Made by a program: the position numbers and the translations under genes. Positions 45,154 to 54,139 of a stretch of DNA of 64,000 nucleotides are shown here, in pieces (within the stretch, counting starts at the first letter, position 1; each line of letters starts with the position of its first letter). A model generated the notes under the pieces. That model saw only the letters and a program-made list of their open reading frames with translations. It did no database searches and was not told the origin of the DNA. The stretch lies in assembly GCF_011764445.1 (NCBI RefSeq), contig NZ_BLPG01000001.1, positions 2,604,001-2,668,000 of the forward strand, read 5' to 3'. The DNA comes from Phytohabitans rumicis (GTDB taxonomy: Bacteria > Actinomycetota > Actinomycetes > Mycobacteriales > Micromonosporaceae).

Positions 45154-47141
45154 CGTTCGCGGGGGCCGCGCGCCGGGCCACGGGCGAGGTCGCGGTCGTA
45201 GCGGTCGAGGTCCTTGGCGGCGCTGGAGGCGAGCTGCCAGGGCACGCTGGTCACCATCACGCCCGGCTCGAAGAGCAACCGGCCCTTGATCCGCAGTGCG
45301 CTCTGGTTGTGCAGGAGGTGCTCCCACCACTTGCCCACGACGTACTCGGGAATGAAGACCGTGACCACGTCGCGGGGTGCGTCCCGGCGGACCGACTTGA
45401 CGAAGTCGATGATCGGGCGGGTGATCTCCCGGTACGGCGAGTCGACGACGGTGAGCGGCACCGGGATCTCCCGGCGTTCCCACTCCTGCTGGATGCGGCG
45501 GGTGTCCTTGTCGTCGACGTTGACGGTGAGCGCGGTGAGGCTGTCCGGCCGGGTGGCCTGGGCGTAGGCGACGGCCCGCAGGGTCGGCATGTGCACGTTG
45601 CTGACCAGCACGACCGCGTGGTTGCGGGCGGGCAGCACGGGCCGGTCCTCGGCCGGGGCCAGCTCGCGGGCGACCGTGTCGTAGTGCCGGCGGATGGCCA
45701 GCATCGTCAGGTAGATCACCGCCATCGCGGCGATCGCGATCCAGGCGCCGAGCAGGAACTTCGTCACCAGTACGACGATCAGCACGGCCCCGGTCATCAC
45801 GGCGCCGAACGCGTTGATGGCCCGCGAACGGATCATGCGGCGGCGGTGGTCGGGGTCGCGGGTGCGGGGCAGCAGCTTGTTCCAGTGCCGGATCATCCCG
45901 ATCTGCGACAGCGTGAACGACACGAACACACCCACGATGTAGAGCTGGATGAGCCGGGTGACCTCGGCCTGGAACGCCACGACCAGCACGATCGCGAAGA
46001 GCGCCAGCATGATGATGCCGTTGGAGAACGCCAGCCGGTCGCCCCGGGTGTGCAACTGGCGGGGCAGGTAGCGGTCCTGGGCGAGGATCGAGCCGAGCAC
46101 CGGGAAGCCGTTGAACGCCGTGTTCGCCGCCAGGAAGAGGATCAGCGCGGTGGCGCCGGCCACCACGTAGAGCAGTACCGAGCCGTCCCCGAAGATCGCC
46201 GTGCCGATCTGGGTGGTGACCGTCTTCTGCTCGTACCCGGGCGGGCCTTGCACGATCTGCTGCGCCGGGTCCTCCATGAACTGCAGGTGGGTCAGGCGGG
46301 ACATCCAGACGATGCCGACCAGCATGGTCACCGCGACAACCCCGAGCAGCAACAGCGTCGTCGCCGCGTTGCGGCTCTTCGGCGGCTTAAACGCGGGTAC
46401 GCCGTTGGAGATCGCCTCCACGCCGGTGAGCGCCGCGCAGCCCGACGAGAACGTCCGTAACAGCAGGAACGCCATCGCGAACCCGGTCAGGTGCTCCTCC
46501 TCGGCGGCGATCACCAGCCCGGCGCTGGGCGCACGCAGGTCGTCGCCGAGCACGAAGATGCGGACCAGGCCGGTGAGCAGCATGCCGATGATGACGATCA
46601 TGAAGCCGTACGTCGGGATCGCGAACGCGGTGCCGGACTCGCGCAGCCCGCGCAGGTTCATCGCGGTGAGGATCGCCACCGCGGTCACCGCGACGCCCAC
46701 CTTGTGCTCGGCGACCCACGGGATGACCGAGCCGAGGTTGGCGACGCCCGACGAGGTCGACACGGCCACCGTGAGCACGTAGTCGACCAGCAGCGCGCTG
46801 GCCACCCCCACGCCCGCCTTCGGGCCGAGGTTGACGGTCGCCACCTCGTAGTCGCCGCCGCCCGACGGGTACGCGTGGACGTTCTGGCGGTAGCTGGCGA
46901 CCACGGTCAGCATGACCACCACGACGGCCAGCGCCACCCACGGCGAGTACAGGTAGGCGCCGGCGCCCGCGATCGAGAGCGTCAGCAGGATCTCGTCCGG
47001 CGCGTACGCCACGCTCGAAAGCGCGTCGGAGGCGAACACCGGCAGCGCGATCCGCTTCGGCAGCAGTGTGTGCTGGAGGCGATCGGATTTGAACGGCCGG
47101 CCGACGAGCAGGCGTTTCAGCAGGGAGGTGGGACTGGCCAC
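45150..47141 (-). CDS. APC-superfamily permease with USP-like C-terminal domain, KimA-type
   Basis: A 663-residue transporter with about twelve membrane helices (ALPVFASDALSSVAYAPDEI near the start is typical of the APC fold) and a C-terminal cytosolic domain of universal-stress-protein type (HAVVLVSNVHMPTLRAVAYA, LTALTVNVDDKDT). This combination is that of the potassium importer KimA. The divergent neighbours are two TrkA-type K+ regulatory proteins, which supports potassium transport. The GTG at 47141 is the likely start. Its stop overlaps the rRNA methyltransferase start. Confidence 0.86.
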   Translation of the reverse strand: MASPTSLLKRLLVGRPFKSDRLQHTLLPKRIALPVFASDALSSVAYAPDEILLTLSIAGAGAYLYSPWVALAVVVVMLTVVASYRQNVHAYPSGGGDYEVATVNLGPKAGVGVASALLVDYVLTVAVSTSSGVANLGSVIPWVAEHKVGVAVTAVAILTAMNLRGLRESGTAFAIPTYGFMIVIIGMLLTGLVRIFVLGDDLRAPSAGLVIAAEEEHLTGFAMAFLLLRTFSSGCAALTGVEAISNGVPAFKPPKSRNAATTLLLLGVVAVTMLVGIVWMSRLTHLQFMEDPAQQIVQGPPGYEQKTVTTQIGTAIFGDGSVLLYVVAGATALILFLAANTAFNGFPVLGSILAQDRYLPRQLHTRGDRLAFSNGIIMLALFAIVLVVAFQAEVTRLIQLYIVGVFVSFTLSQIGMIRHWNKLLPRTRDPDHRRRMIRSRAINAFGAVMTGAVLIVVLVTKFLLGAWIAIAAMAVIYLTMLAIRRHYDTVARELAPAEDRPVLPARNHAVVLVSNVHMPTLRAVAYAQATRPDSLTALTVNVDDKDTRRIQQEWERREIPVPLTVVDSPYREITRPIIDFVKSVRRDAPRDVVTVFIPEYVVGKWWEHLLHNQSALRIKGRLLFEPGVMVTSVPWQLASSAAKDLDRYDRDLARGPARGPRER

Positions 47142-47232
47142 AAGCGCCGATCGTACGGGCGACGGCCGGCCGGCGCCGCACCGGAGGCGATCACATGGCA
47201 CGCTACTCGTGGACGGATGAGGGGAGTCACGG

Positions 47233-47897
47233 GTGCACGTCGTGATCATGGGCTGCGGGCGGGTCGGCTCCACGCTGGCCCACAATCTGGAGGCGCGCGA
47301 CCACACGATCGCGGTGATCGACCAGAACGCGGACGCGTTCCGCCGGCTGGGCCCCGAATTCGGCGGGATCACGGTCACCGGCATCGGGTTCGACGGCGAC
47401 GTGCTGCGCCAGGCCGGCATCGAACGCGCCGACGCGTTCGCGGCCGTGTCCAGCGGCGACAACTCCAACATCATCTCCGCCCGGCTGGCCCGGGAGACGT
47501 TCGGCGTGTCCCGCGTGGTGGCCCGGATCTACGACCAGAAGCGCGCGGAGGTGTACGAACGGCTGGGCATCCCGACGGTGGCGACCGTGCGCTGGACCGC
47601 CGACCGGATCCTGCGGCAACTGGTCCCCGAGGGCACCGTGGAGATCTTCCGCGACCCGACCAGCACGGTCTCGATCATCGAGGTGCCGGTGCACAAGGAC
47701 TGGTTCGGCCGGCCCCTGCACGACCTGGAGAAGGTCGGCGGCGCGCGGGTGGCGTACCTGACCCGGTTCGGCATCGGCACCCTCCCGACCCCCACCACCA
47801 TCCTCCAAGAGGGCGACCAGGTCTTCATGATCGTCACTGACGACATCGCGGAAGCCGTCAGCGCGGCGGTCAGCACCGCGCCGGAAGGGGGCGGTAG
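47233..47897 (+). CDS. TrkA-type potassium uptake regulatory protein 1
   Basis: An RCK protein of about 221 residues: NAD-binding domain (VVIMGCGRVGSTLAHNLE, AVIDQNADAF) and a TrkA-C domain (IIEVPVHKDWFGRPLHDLEK). It gates K+ transport in response to nucleotides. As printed the frame has no stop before 48588; restoring one G in the run 47887-47891 produces TAG at 47895-47897, two bases before the next start, the normal spacing for this pair. The GTG start is at 47233. Confidence 0.8.
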
Positions 47898-47899
47898 CC

Positions 47900-48588
47900 G
47901 TGCGGGTCGCCATCGCCGGAGCCGGCAACGTCGGCCGTTCCATCGCGCAGGAGCTCATCGAGAACGGCCACCAGGTGATGCTCATCGAGCGTTCACCGGG
48001 CATGCTGCGCCCCGAGCGGGTGCCGAGCGCGGAGTGGATCCTCGCGGACGCGTGCGAGCTGGCCAGCCTCGAAGAGGCCGATGTGGCCGGTTGCGACGTG
48101 GTGGTCGCGGCCACCGGCGACGACAAGGTCAACCTGGTCGTCTCGCTGCTGGCGAAGACCGAGTTCGCCGTGGCGCGCGTGGTCGCCCGGGTCAACCGGG
48201 CCGAGAACGAATGGCTCTTCACCGAGCAGTGGGGCGTCGACGTCGCGGTCAGCAAGCCGCGCGTGATGGCCGCGCTCGTGGAGGAGGCGGTCACGGTCGG
48301 CGACCTGGTGCGGCTCATGACGTTCCGCCAGGGCGAGGCCAACCTGGTGGAGATCACGCTGCCGCCGACCGCGCCCTACGTCGGCCACCCGGTGCACGCC
48401 GTGCCGCTCCCCGGGACGCCGCCCTCGTGGCGATCCTGCGCGGCAAGCGGGTGCTGGTGCCCACGCCGGACGACCCGATCGAGGCCGGCGACGAGCTGAT
48501 CTTCGTGTGCACCGCCGAGGTCGAGGACACCGTCCGCGCGGTCATCCTGGGCGCCGACAGCGTCGAACGCACGCGCGGCGGGGGATAG
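47900..48588 (+). pseudogene. TrkA-type potassium uptake regulatory protein 2, frameshifted
   Basis: A second RCK protein (VAIAGAGNVGRSIAQELIEN, VVVAATGDDKVNLVVSLLAK). After HAVPLP the frame deteriorates and stops at 48499. In the next frame the expected TrkA-C ending appears: AALVAILRGKRVLVPTPDD, IEAGDELIFVCTAEVEDTV, stop at 48588. One C missing from the run 48409-48412 explains it. The intact protein would be about 229 residues. Confidence 0.78.
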
Positions 48589-48600
48589 CCCGGCCTCTAT

Positions 48601-48740
48601 GCCGGCGCGGCCTCCCGGTCACAGGGCTGCGGGTCACGCGCCGCGCGGCCTTTATGCCGGCGCGGCCTCCCGGTCACAGGGCTGCGGGTCACGCGCCGCG
48701 CGGCCTTTATGCCGGCGCGGCCTCCGGGTGCGGGTCACCC
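48601..48740. repeat. 55-bp tandem repeat, two full copies and one shortened
   Basis: Units start at 48601, 48656 and 48711 with GCCGGCGCGGCCTCC; the first two are identical over 55 bp and the third lacks an internal 15-base piece. It fills the convergent gap between the second trkA gene and DUF3159 and contributes the last codons and stop of DUF3159. Confidence 0.9.
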
Positions 48741-49350
48741 GCCGCACGGCCCAGACCGTAAAGGCCAGCAGCAGGAGGTACGGCGGGTAGCCCAGCACCA
48801 GCCGGGCGATGCCGAGCGCGGTGTCCTGGTCGGCGACGTAGAGGCCGGCCTGGACGCCCACCTTGGCCAGCCACACCACGCCCCAGAGCACGGTCAGCCG
48901 GCTGAAGAGGCGGATGAGCCGGGCATCGGTGCGCCATTCGGCCTTGCCACCCGCCACGATCACCGACCAGATCCAGCCCACCAGCGGCTGCCGGATCGCC
49001 ACGGACGCGAGCAGCGCCAGGCCGTACCCGATGCCGTACAGGATGCCGGGCAGGTAGAAGTCCTTTTCGTCGCCGGTGCGCCAGGCGATGAACGCGCCGA
49101 TGCCCACCCCGAAGAGGCCGTTCACCGCGTGGCGGATCGGGCGGCGCTGGATCAGGCGCAGCGCGGCGATCGCCAGCGCGATCCCGACCGAGGCGATCAG
49201 CGCGGGGTTGAGGTCGGCGACGATGTTGACGACCACGAACACCATGACCGGCACGCTGGACTCGACAAGTCCCCGCCAGCCGCCCAACTGGTCGGCCATC
49301 TGCTCGGCGAAGCTGGGCAAGCGTTCTTCGTCGTCGTCCGGCTGCGTCAT
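48652..49350 (-). CDS. DUF3159 membrane protein
   Basis: A 232-residue protein with about six membrane helices (SVPVMVFVVVNIVADLNPAL, LALLASVAIRQPLVGWIWSV) and a soluble acidic start (TQPDDDEERLPSFAEQM). It matches DUF3159, found beside an OB-fold protein in this conserved block. Function is unknown; a channel or transporter-like role is possible. Its last 25 residues (RRHKGRAARDPQPCDREA) are encoded by the 55-bp tandem repeat. Confidence 0.85.
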   Translation of the reverse strand: MTQPDDDEERLPSFAEQMADQLGGWRGLVESSVPVMVFVVVNIVADLNPALIASVGIALAIAALRLIQRRPIRHAVNGLFGVGIGAFIAWRTGDEKDFYLPGILYGIGYGLALLASVAIRQPLVGWIWSVIVAGGKAEWRTDARLIRLFSRLTVLWGVVWLAKVGVQAGLYVADQDTALGIARLVLGYPPYLLLLAFTVWAVRRVTRTRRPRRHKGRAARDPQPCDREAAPA

Positions 49351-49352
49351 AT

Positions 49353-49733
49353 TTATCGAGGCGCTTCCAGCTCGTAGTACGGGTTGTAGATGACTTTACG
49401 GTCGTCGCGCACCGCGACGCGACCACGCGCGGTCAACTGCCGGCCGGGCTCGATGCCGGCGATGTGCCGCCGACCGAGCCAGACGAGCGTGACCACGTCG
49501 CTGCCGTCGTACAGGTCCGCCTCCAGGGTCGGGAGGTTGGTGCGTGGAGTGTAGACCACCGTACGCAACCGGCCGGACACCGAGACGAGCTGCCCCCGCC
49601 GGCACAGGCCCGCCAGCGTAGATCCGGACTCGGCGCTTTCCCGTTGCAGCTCCTCCGCGTCGAGCTCGGCCTCGCTCGCCGTGAGGCGCTGGAAGAACCG
49701 GCGGACCGAAGATTGGTTTTGGTCGGTCGCCAT
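49353..49733 (-). CDS. OB-fold nucleic-acid-binding protein
   Basis: A 126-residue protein with an OB-fold core: GQLVSVSGRLRTVVYTPRTN, LEADLYDGSDVVTLVWLGRR and GRQLTARGRVAVRDDRKVIY, ending NPYYELE. The family resembles the OB domain of RecG-like and aminoacyl-tRNA-associated proteins and is always near DUF3159. Nucleic-acid binding is inferred from the fold. It ends two bases before the DUF3159 start. Confidence 0.87.
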   Translation of the reverse strand: MATDQNQSSVRRFFQRLTASEAELDAEELQRESAESGSTLAGLCRRGQLVSVSGRLRTVVYTPRTNLPTLEADLYDGSDVVTLVWLGRRHIAGIEPGRQLTARGRVAVRDDRKVIYNPYYELEAPR

Positions 49734-49858
49734 GACCTTGGTTGTCGCCTCCTAGAGAGCCGGCGCCCGCATACGCCGACCCGTCCAGCGTACGTCGCCC
49801 CGTCCCCGCCGCTCACCCCGCCGATCAAGGCTTTCTCGCCCCTCAAGGGGTCTCCCCG

Positions 49859-49958
49859 CCGATCAAGGACTTTCCCGTCGATCAAGGGCATATGGCCGTG
49901 GTTCGATCTCCGATCCACGACCGTTTGCCCTTGATCGACGGGAAAGTCCTTGATCGGC
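49859..49958 (+). repeat. Palindromic repeat, copy J (complete, near-perfect stem)
   Basis: One of the two best-preserved copies: outer arms CGATCAAGGACTTTCCCG and CGGGAAAGTCCTTGATCG pair perfectly and enclose the core with forward loop TTCGATCTCCGAT, giving arms of about 43 bp. A partial extra outer arm lies at 49820-49839. It sits between the OB-fold gene start and the end of DUF3710, both on the minus strand. Confidence 0.92.
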
Positions 49959-50027
49959 ACGGGCAGCGCGGGGCCGCCGCGCATGGCGCGGACGGACGAG
50001 CGTGGTGCCGGCGGGTGGCGAAAGGGG

Positions 50028-50776
50028 TTACGGGCGGGGGCGGGGGAGGGCTTGCGGCGTGAGGGCTGGCTGGGGCCGGCGCCGTTGACCGTAGGCGCGG
50101 CGGCCGGCTGTGGCTCCGCGGACTGCGCCGCGCCTTCCGCGTGGGCCTGCTCGGCGAGCTCCCGCGGCAGCCGCAGCGGCAGCGGCTCACGCACCGGCTT
50201 CGCCTCGTGTCCCCGGTCGACGACGAGGCCGTGCAGGCACGCGACCAGCGGGCCGGCGTTCACCGGATCGGCCGCCGCGGGACCCTGGTACACGCCGCGC
50301 ACCATCCAGCGCGGCCCGTCGACGCCGACGAAGCGCAGGTCGGTCAGGCCCTCGGGGGTACGGACGCGGGCGCGCAGCTCGATGCCGTACTCGCCGTTGA
50401 TCTCCTCGGCCGCGACACCGTCGTCGAAGAGCGACTTGCGGATCTCCGCACGGACCTCTTCCCAGATGCCCTCGGTACGCGGAGCCGCGAACACGCCGAG
50501 TTGGAGGGCGTTGTCGCCGTGCACCAGCACCACCTGCTGGACCGCGCCATCGGGGTTCGCCTGCACCCGGACCTCTACGCCCTCGATCGCCGGGATCTGC
50601 AGGCTGCCCAGGTCGAGCCGCTGCACCCCGCCCGGCGCCTCGGACACGTCGTACGGCCCTACGGTCGGGACCGACTCCGGCTCCGGGGTCTCCACGAAGT
50701 CACTGGGGCGCGCCCGGCGGTTGTCGTTGCCGCGCGCGTGCCGTCCGGAGCTCTCTCGACGCCGCGAGAACATCAC
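50028..50776 (-). CDS. DUF3710 family protein
   Basis: A DUF3710 protein of about 249 residues: [69 protein letters not shown]. As printed the frame misses its stop and runs through palindromic copy J into the OB-fold gene in another frame. Restoring one C in the C/G run at 50031-50048 yields the ending KPSPRPRP and TAA at 50028-50030, just before the repeat, as for neighbouring genes. The ATG at 50776 overlaps the dut stop. Function unknown. Confidence 0.75.
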
Positions 50777-51249
50777 TGACCCTCCTCAACCCGACCAAGT
50801 CCCGCGTGCCCACCCGTCGACCCGTGCCCGCCCGCACCCCGGCTGGAGTCGGGCAGCTCGTCGACCACCTGGAAGTGCGCCCGCTCCACCCGCTGGACGA
50901 GGAGCTGCGCGATCCGGTCGCCCCGGGAGATCTTCGCGGTCGTGTCCGGGTCGTGGTTGACCAGGTTGACGAGGATCTCCCCGCGGTAGCCCGCGTCGAC
51001 CGTGCCCGGCGCGTTGAGCACCGTCACGCCCAGCCGGGCGGCCAGCCCGGACCGCGGGTGCACCAGTCCGACGTACCCGTGTGGCAGCGCGATCGCCACG
51101 CCGGTGCGGACCAGCGCCCGCGTCCCCGGCGCTATCTCCACGTCTTCGGCCGCGACGAGGTCGGCGCCCGCGTCGCCCGGATGGGCGTACGCGGGCAGCG
51201 GCAGGTCCGGGTCGAGCCGGCGCACCGGTACGGGCACAGCGTCGGTCAC
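50773..51249 (-). CDS. dut: Deoxyuridine 5'-triphosphate nucleotidohydrolase
   Basis: dUTPase hydrolyses dUTP to dUMP, protecting DNA from uracil. The 158-residue protein has the five motifs: [48 protein letters not shown] and the flexible Gly-rich end [13 protein letters not shown]. The GTG start is at 51249. Its stop overlaps the DUF3710 start (ATGA), so these form an operon. Confidence 0.96.
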   Translation of the reverse strand: MTDAVPVPVRRLDPDLPLPAYAHPGDAGADLVAAEDVEIAPGTRALVRTGVAIALPHGYVGLVHPRSGLAARLGVTVLNAPGTVDAGYRGEILVNLVNHDPDTTAKISRGDRIAQLLVQRVERAHFQVVDELPDSSRGAGGHGSTGGHAGLGRVEEGQ

Positions 51250-51342
51250 GTCAGTCTCTTTCGTTCGCGTGGACTTCGGGCTCGGGGTGGTCCCTCCATC
51301 CTGCCGTGTGTGGTCCGGCCGCCGAGACGTACCCTCACCCTC

Positions 51343-51786
51343 GTGGAGTATGCCGAACGCCTCACCGTGCCGTGGTGGCTGTGGGTGCCCGGCCTCGGCG
51401 CCGCCGGCCTCCTCGCGGCCGAGATCTGGATGGGCTCCGGCGGGCTGCGCGCGTGGCTCCCGTTCGCGCTGCTCGTGCCGCTGGCGGCCGCCGGTCTGTG
51501 GTGGGTGGGCCGCATCCACGTCCGGGTCACCGACGGCGAGTTGCACGTCGACGACGCCCACCTGCCGGTGCGCTTCATCTCCGACGTGGTGCCGCTCGAC
51601 GCGTCCGGCAAGCGCGAGGTGCTCGGCGTGGGCGCCGACCCGCTGGCGTTCGTCGTGCAGCGACCGTGGGTGGGCGGGGCGGTCCAGGTGATCCTCGACG
51701 ACCCGGCCGACCCCACGCCGTACTGGGTGGTCAGCTCCCGGCGCCCGGCCAAGCTGGCGGCCGCCGTCCTGGCCGCCCGCGACTAG
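51343..51786 (+). CDS. DUF3093 membrane protein
   Basis: A 147-residue protein with two adjacent membrane helices ([39 protein letters not shown]) and a small soluble domain ([18 protein letters not shown], ending [16 protein letters not shown]). It matches DUF3093, found divergent from dut in actinobacteria. The GTG start is 51343. Function unknown. Confidence 0.85.
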   Translation: MEYAERLTVPWWLWVPGLGAAGLLAAEIWMGSGGLRAWLPFALLVPLAAAGLWWVGRIHVRVTDGELHVDDAHLPVRFISDVVPLDASGKREVLGVGADPLAFVVQRPWVGGAVQVILDDPADPTPYWVVSSRRPAKLAAAVLAARD

Positions 51787-52588
51787 TCGCTGACGACCTC
51801 GCCCTCGATCGCCTTGCGGACCTGCCTGCGCAGGTCGTCACGGATGCGCTCGGCGAGGCCCTGGGTCGCCCGGCGGTTGAGATACCCGGCCACCGCCGCG
51901 CCGGTCAGCATGGGGCCGAGCGTGGTCAGGTTGCGCCCGAACCGGCGCAGCAACCGGTCCCGCAGGTCCTTGCGGGCCGCCGTACTCAGGATGGCGCCGA
52001 CCCCGACACCCGGCACGAGCGGATTGACGCCGCGCTGGCTGGACCACGCCTGGATCAGGTTGACGGCGCGCTGAGCGCCGGTGCCGGGCACCGGCATCCC
52101 GTACACCTCGTGCAGCTCGCCGATGAGCTTGATCTCGATGGAGACCACCGCGACCGTCTCGGCGGCGAGTAGCACGGGAGCCGTCAGCAGGGTCGGCGTC
52201 GCCGCCCATTCGATCGCGGCGATGCCACCCCGGCGGCGCCGACGCCCGCGGTCGCCCGCGCGGCGTTGCGGACGAGCCGGTCGGCGAGCGCCTCGCCGTC
52301 CAGTCCATCGTGGTGCTGGCGGAGCGTCTCCAGGTCGCGGACCGGGATGTGCGGCGCCAGGTCGCCGACCGTGTCCGTCATCCAGCGGATGACGGACTTC
52401 GGCCGGAACATGGCACCGAGCCCACGCCCGCGCACCTGACCGGCCAGCCGGCGCAGGAGCTGCTTGCGCTCTGCCGCGGGTACGTCCGCGCCGGCCAGCT
52501 CCGCCACCGTCTTGCCGAGGGCAGGGTCGACCGCCGGCGACTTGCCGAGGGCAGAGTCCGCCCCCGGCTCGGGAATTCCGTCCGTCAT
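51783..52588 (-). pseudogene. Conserved hypothetical helical protein, frameshifted
   Basis: The gene starts at 52588 (MTDGIPEPGADSALGKS) after GGGGGA. Its frame breaks at about residue 119 and ends 52184; the rest continues in another frame to 51783. Restoring one C (plus strand) in the run 52228-52231 joins the parts as GAAGGGIAAIEWAATPTLL and then AAETVAVVSIEIKLIGELHE, a natural helical sequence with amphipathic membrane-like stretches. The intact protein would be about 268 residues. It is a conserved neighbour of DUF4193 with no known function. Confidence 0.75.
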
Positions 52589-52627
52589 TGCTCCCCCGCC
52601 CGTCTCCGGCACAGGATCAGCCTCTGG

Positions 52628-52924
52628 TCAGGCGCACTCGGTACAGATCAGTTCGCCGTTCCGCTCGAAGGCCAGCTGGCTCCGGTGATGCACCAGGAAA
52701 CAGCGGGCGCAGCGGAACTCGTCCTGCTGCATCGGCAGCACCTTGACGGTCAGCTCCTCGTCGGCAAGGTCCGCTCCGGGTAGCTCGAAGCTCTCGGCGA
52801 CCTCGGCCTCGTCCACGTCCACGGCGCCCGACTGTGAGTCGACCCGCCGGGCCTTGAGCTCCTCCAGGCTGTCCTCGCCGAGGTCGACCTCGTCGCGACG
52901 CGGGGCGTCGTAGTCGGTGGCCAT
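52628..52924 (-). CDS. DUF4193 zinc-ribbon protein
   Basis: A 98-residue acidic protein ending in a zinc ribbon: FRCARCFLVHHRSQL and LICTECA give four cysteines. It matches DUF4193, a small protein universal in actinobacteria near dut and the sigma factor gene. A role in transcription or RNA processing is conceivable but unproven. The start ATG is at 52924. Confidence 0.9.
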   Translation of the reverse strand: MATDYDAPRRDEVDLGEDSLEELKARRVDSQSGAVDVDEAEVAESFELPGADLADEELTVKVLPMQQDEFRCARCFLVHHRSQLAFERNGELICTECA

Positions 52925-53326
52925 CGGTTGTCACTCTCCCGTTCGATGTGTCGCTTCCGGGTGTAACGCCGGACGACGATGTTTCGGTTCCCAGCTAGGC
53001 GCCGGGTAACCCGCCTGGTCCGACTTGGCACATCACCGTGCCAGCCGGGTCGCAGCCTCCCGGAGGAAACTCCCCCTGCGAGCCGGGTACCTTACCGCCC
53101 CCTGGGCGAGGCATGTATACCGCCCCTGTGGGATGCATGTACGCCCGCGCGCGCGAAGTTGTTCCCAATGTGACTCAGGCGACACGAAGATAGGGGTCAG
53201 ACTCTCTGGATCAACGTCAACGCGCCGGCACGGCGACCTGTTTCCGGCCCTTTTCACGTGTCCCTCGCGCCCCTGCGGCATACTCGGTAGCCATCCAGCC
53301 ACGACGTACGTACGGGGAGCACACCC
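52925..53326. other. 402-bp divergent intergenic region
   Basis: No gene is visible. It must hold the promoters of DUF4193 and of the LytR_C gene; CATACT at 53278-53283 is a possible -10 for the latter. No inverted repeat or palindromic copy stands out. Confidence 0.5.
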
Positions 53327-53851
53327 ATGACCTTTGCCCGAGTGCGAGCGCTCGTCGTCGTTGGCGTACTCGTCGCGGCAGCGTTGGTCTTCGTCGTGGT
53401 CGCCCTGGCGCGTGACACCCAAGGTGGAGCCGTCCCGGTCGCGAGCTGCCCGGAGGGCTGGGTACGGGCCGACCTGACGCTCCGCGAAGAAAAAGACATC
53501 AAGATCAACGTCTACAACGCGACAGACACGCCCGGGCTGGCCAATTCGGTCGCGGATGACTTCGCGAACCGGAAGTTCCAGGTCAAGAAGAAGGGCAACG
53601 ACCCGAAGAAAAAGGGCGTCGCCGACGTGGCGGTGCTCCGGTACGGCCCCAAGGCGGTCGGCTCGGCGCACGTGATCCAGGCGTACTTCCTCGCCAAGGC
53701 GGAGAACGAGTACGACCCCAACCGTACGGACGACATCGTCGACGTGGTGATCGGGGACGCGTTCCAGCAGCTGGCCACCCCGACCGAGAAAAACCAGTCC
53801 CTGGTCGACCTCGGCAGCCCCCAGCTCCCCAAGCAGAGCTGCGCCCTGTAA
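53327..53851 (+). CDS. LytR C-terminal domain membrane protein
   Basis: A 174-residue protein with an N-terminal membrane helix (ALVVVGVLVAAALVFVVVAL) and an external LytR_C domain: INVYNATDTPGLANSVADD, KFQVKKKGNDPKKKG, VAVLRYGPKAVGSA, VDVVIGDAFQQL. LytR_C modules accompany cell-wall glycopolymer ligases or stand alone, as here. The start follows GGGGAG. It is convergent with the inositol monophosphatase gene. Confidence 0.9.
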   Translation: MTFARVRALVVVGVLVAAALVFVVVALARDTQGGAVPVASCPEGWVRADLTLREEKDIKINVYNATDTPGLANSVADDFANRKFQVKKKGNDPKKKGVADVAVLRYGPKAVGSAHVIQAYFLAKAENEYDPNRTDDIVDVVIGDAFQQLATPTEKNQSLVDLGSPQLPKQSCAL

Positions 53852-53900
53852 CCCACGCCGCCCTCCCGGACGCGCCGTGCGGCGCCGCGCCGCGCGGGCG

Positions 53901-54003
53901 CGCCGATCAAGGACTTGCCCGTCGATCAAGGGCATACGGCCGTGCTTTGATCTCAAAACCACGACCATTTGCCCTTGATCGACGGGCAAGTCCTTGATCG
54001 GCG
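53901..54003 (+). repeat. Palindromic repeat, copy K (complete, with covarying spacer)
   Basis: A complete copy. The spacer between outer and inner arms differs from copy J, yet both arms changed together (ACTTGCCCG with CGGGCAAGT), and the outermost bases are CGCC/GGCG on both sides. Forward loop TTTGATCTCAAAA. It lies in the convergent gap between the LytR_C and inositol monophosphatase genes. Confidence 0.92.
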
Positions 54004-54007
54004 GGCC

Positions 54008-54097
54008 GACGCACGACGGCGCGACGCACGACGGCGCGACGCACGACGGCGCGACGCACGACGGCGCGACGCACGACGGCGCGACGCACGACGGCGC
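54008..54097. repeat. 15-bp tandem repeat, six perfect copies
   Basis: GACGCACGACGGCGC is repeated six times without change, starting five bases after palindromic copy K. It has no spacers, so it is not a CRISPR. It lies in the convergent gap before the inositol monophosphatase gene. Confidence 0.95.
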
Positions 54098-54139
54098 GCG
54101 ACAGGGCCGTCGTGCGACGGCGGGCGGGGCGGGAGGGGG

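Noticed and set aside
54008-54097. Possible CRISPR array
   Set aside because: The 15-bp units abut without spacers and no cas gene is present, so it is a simple tandem repeat.
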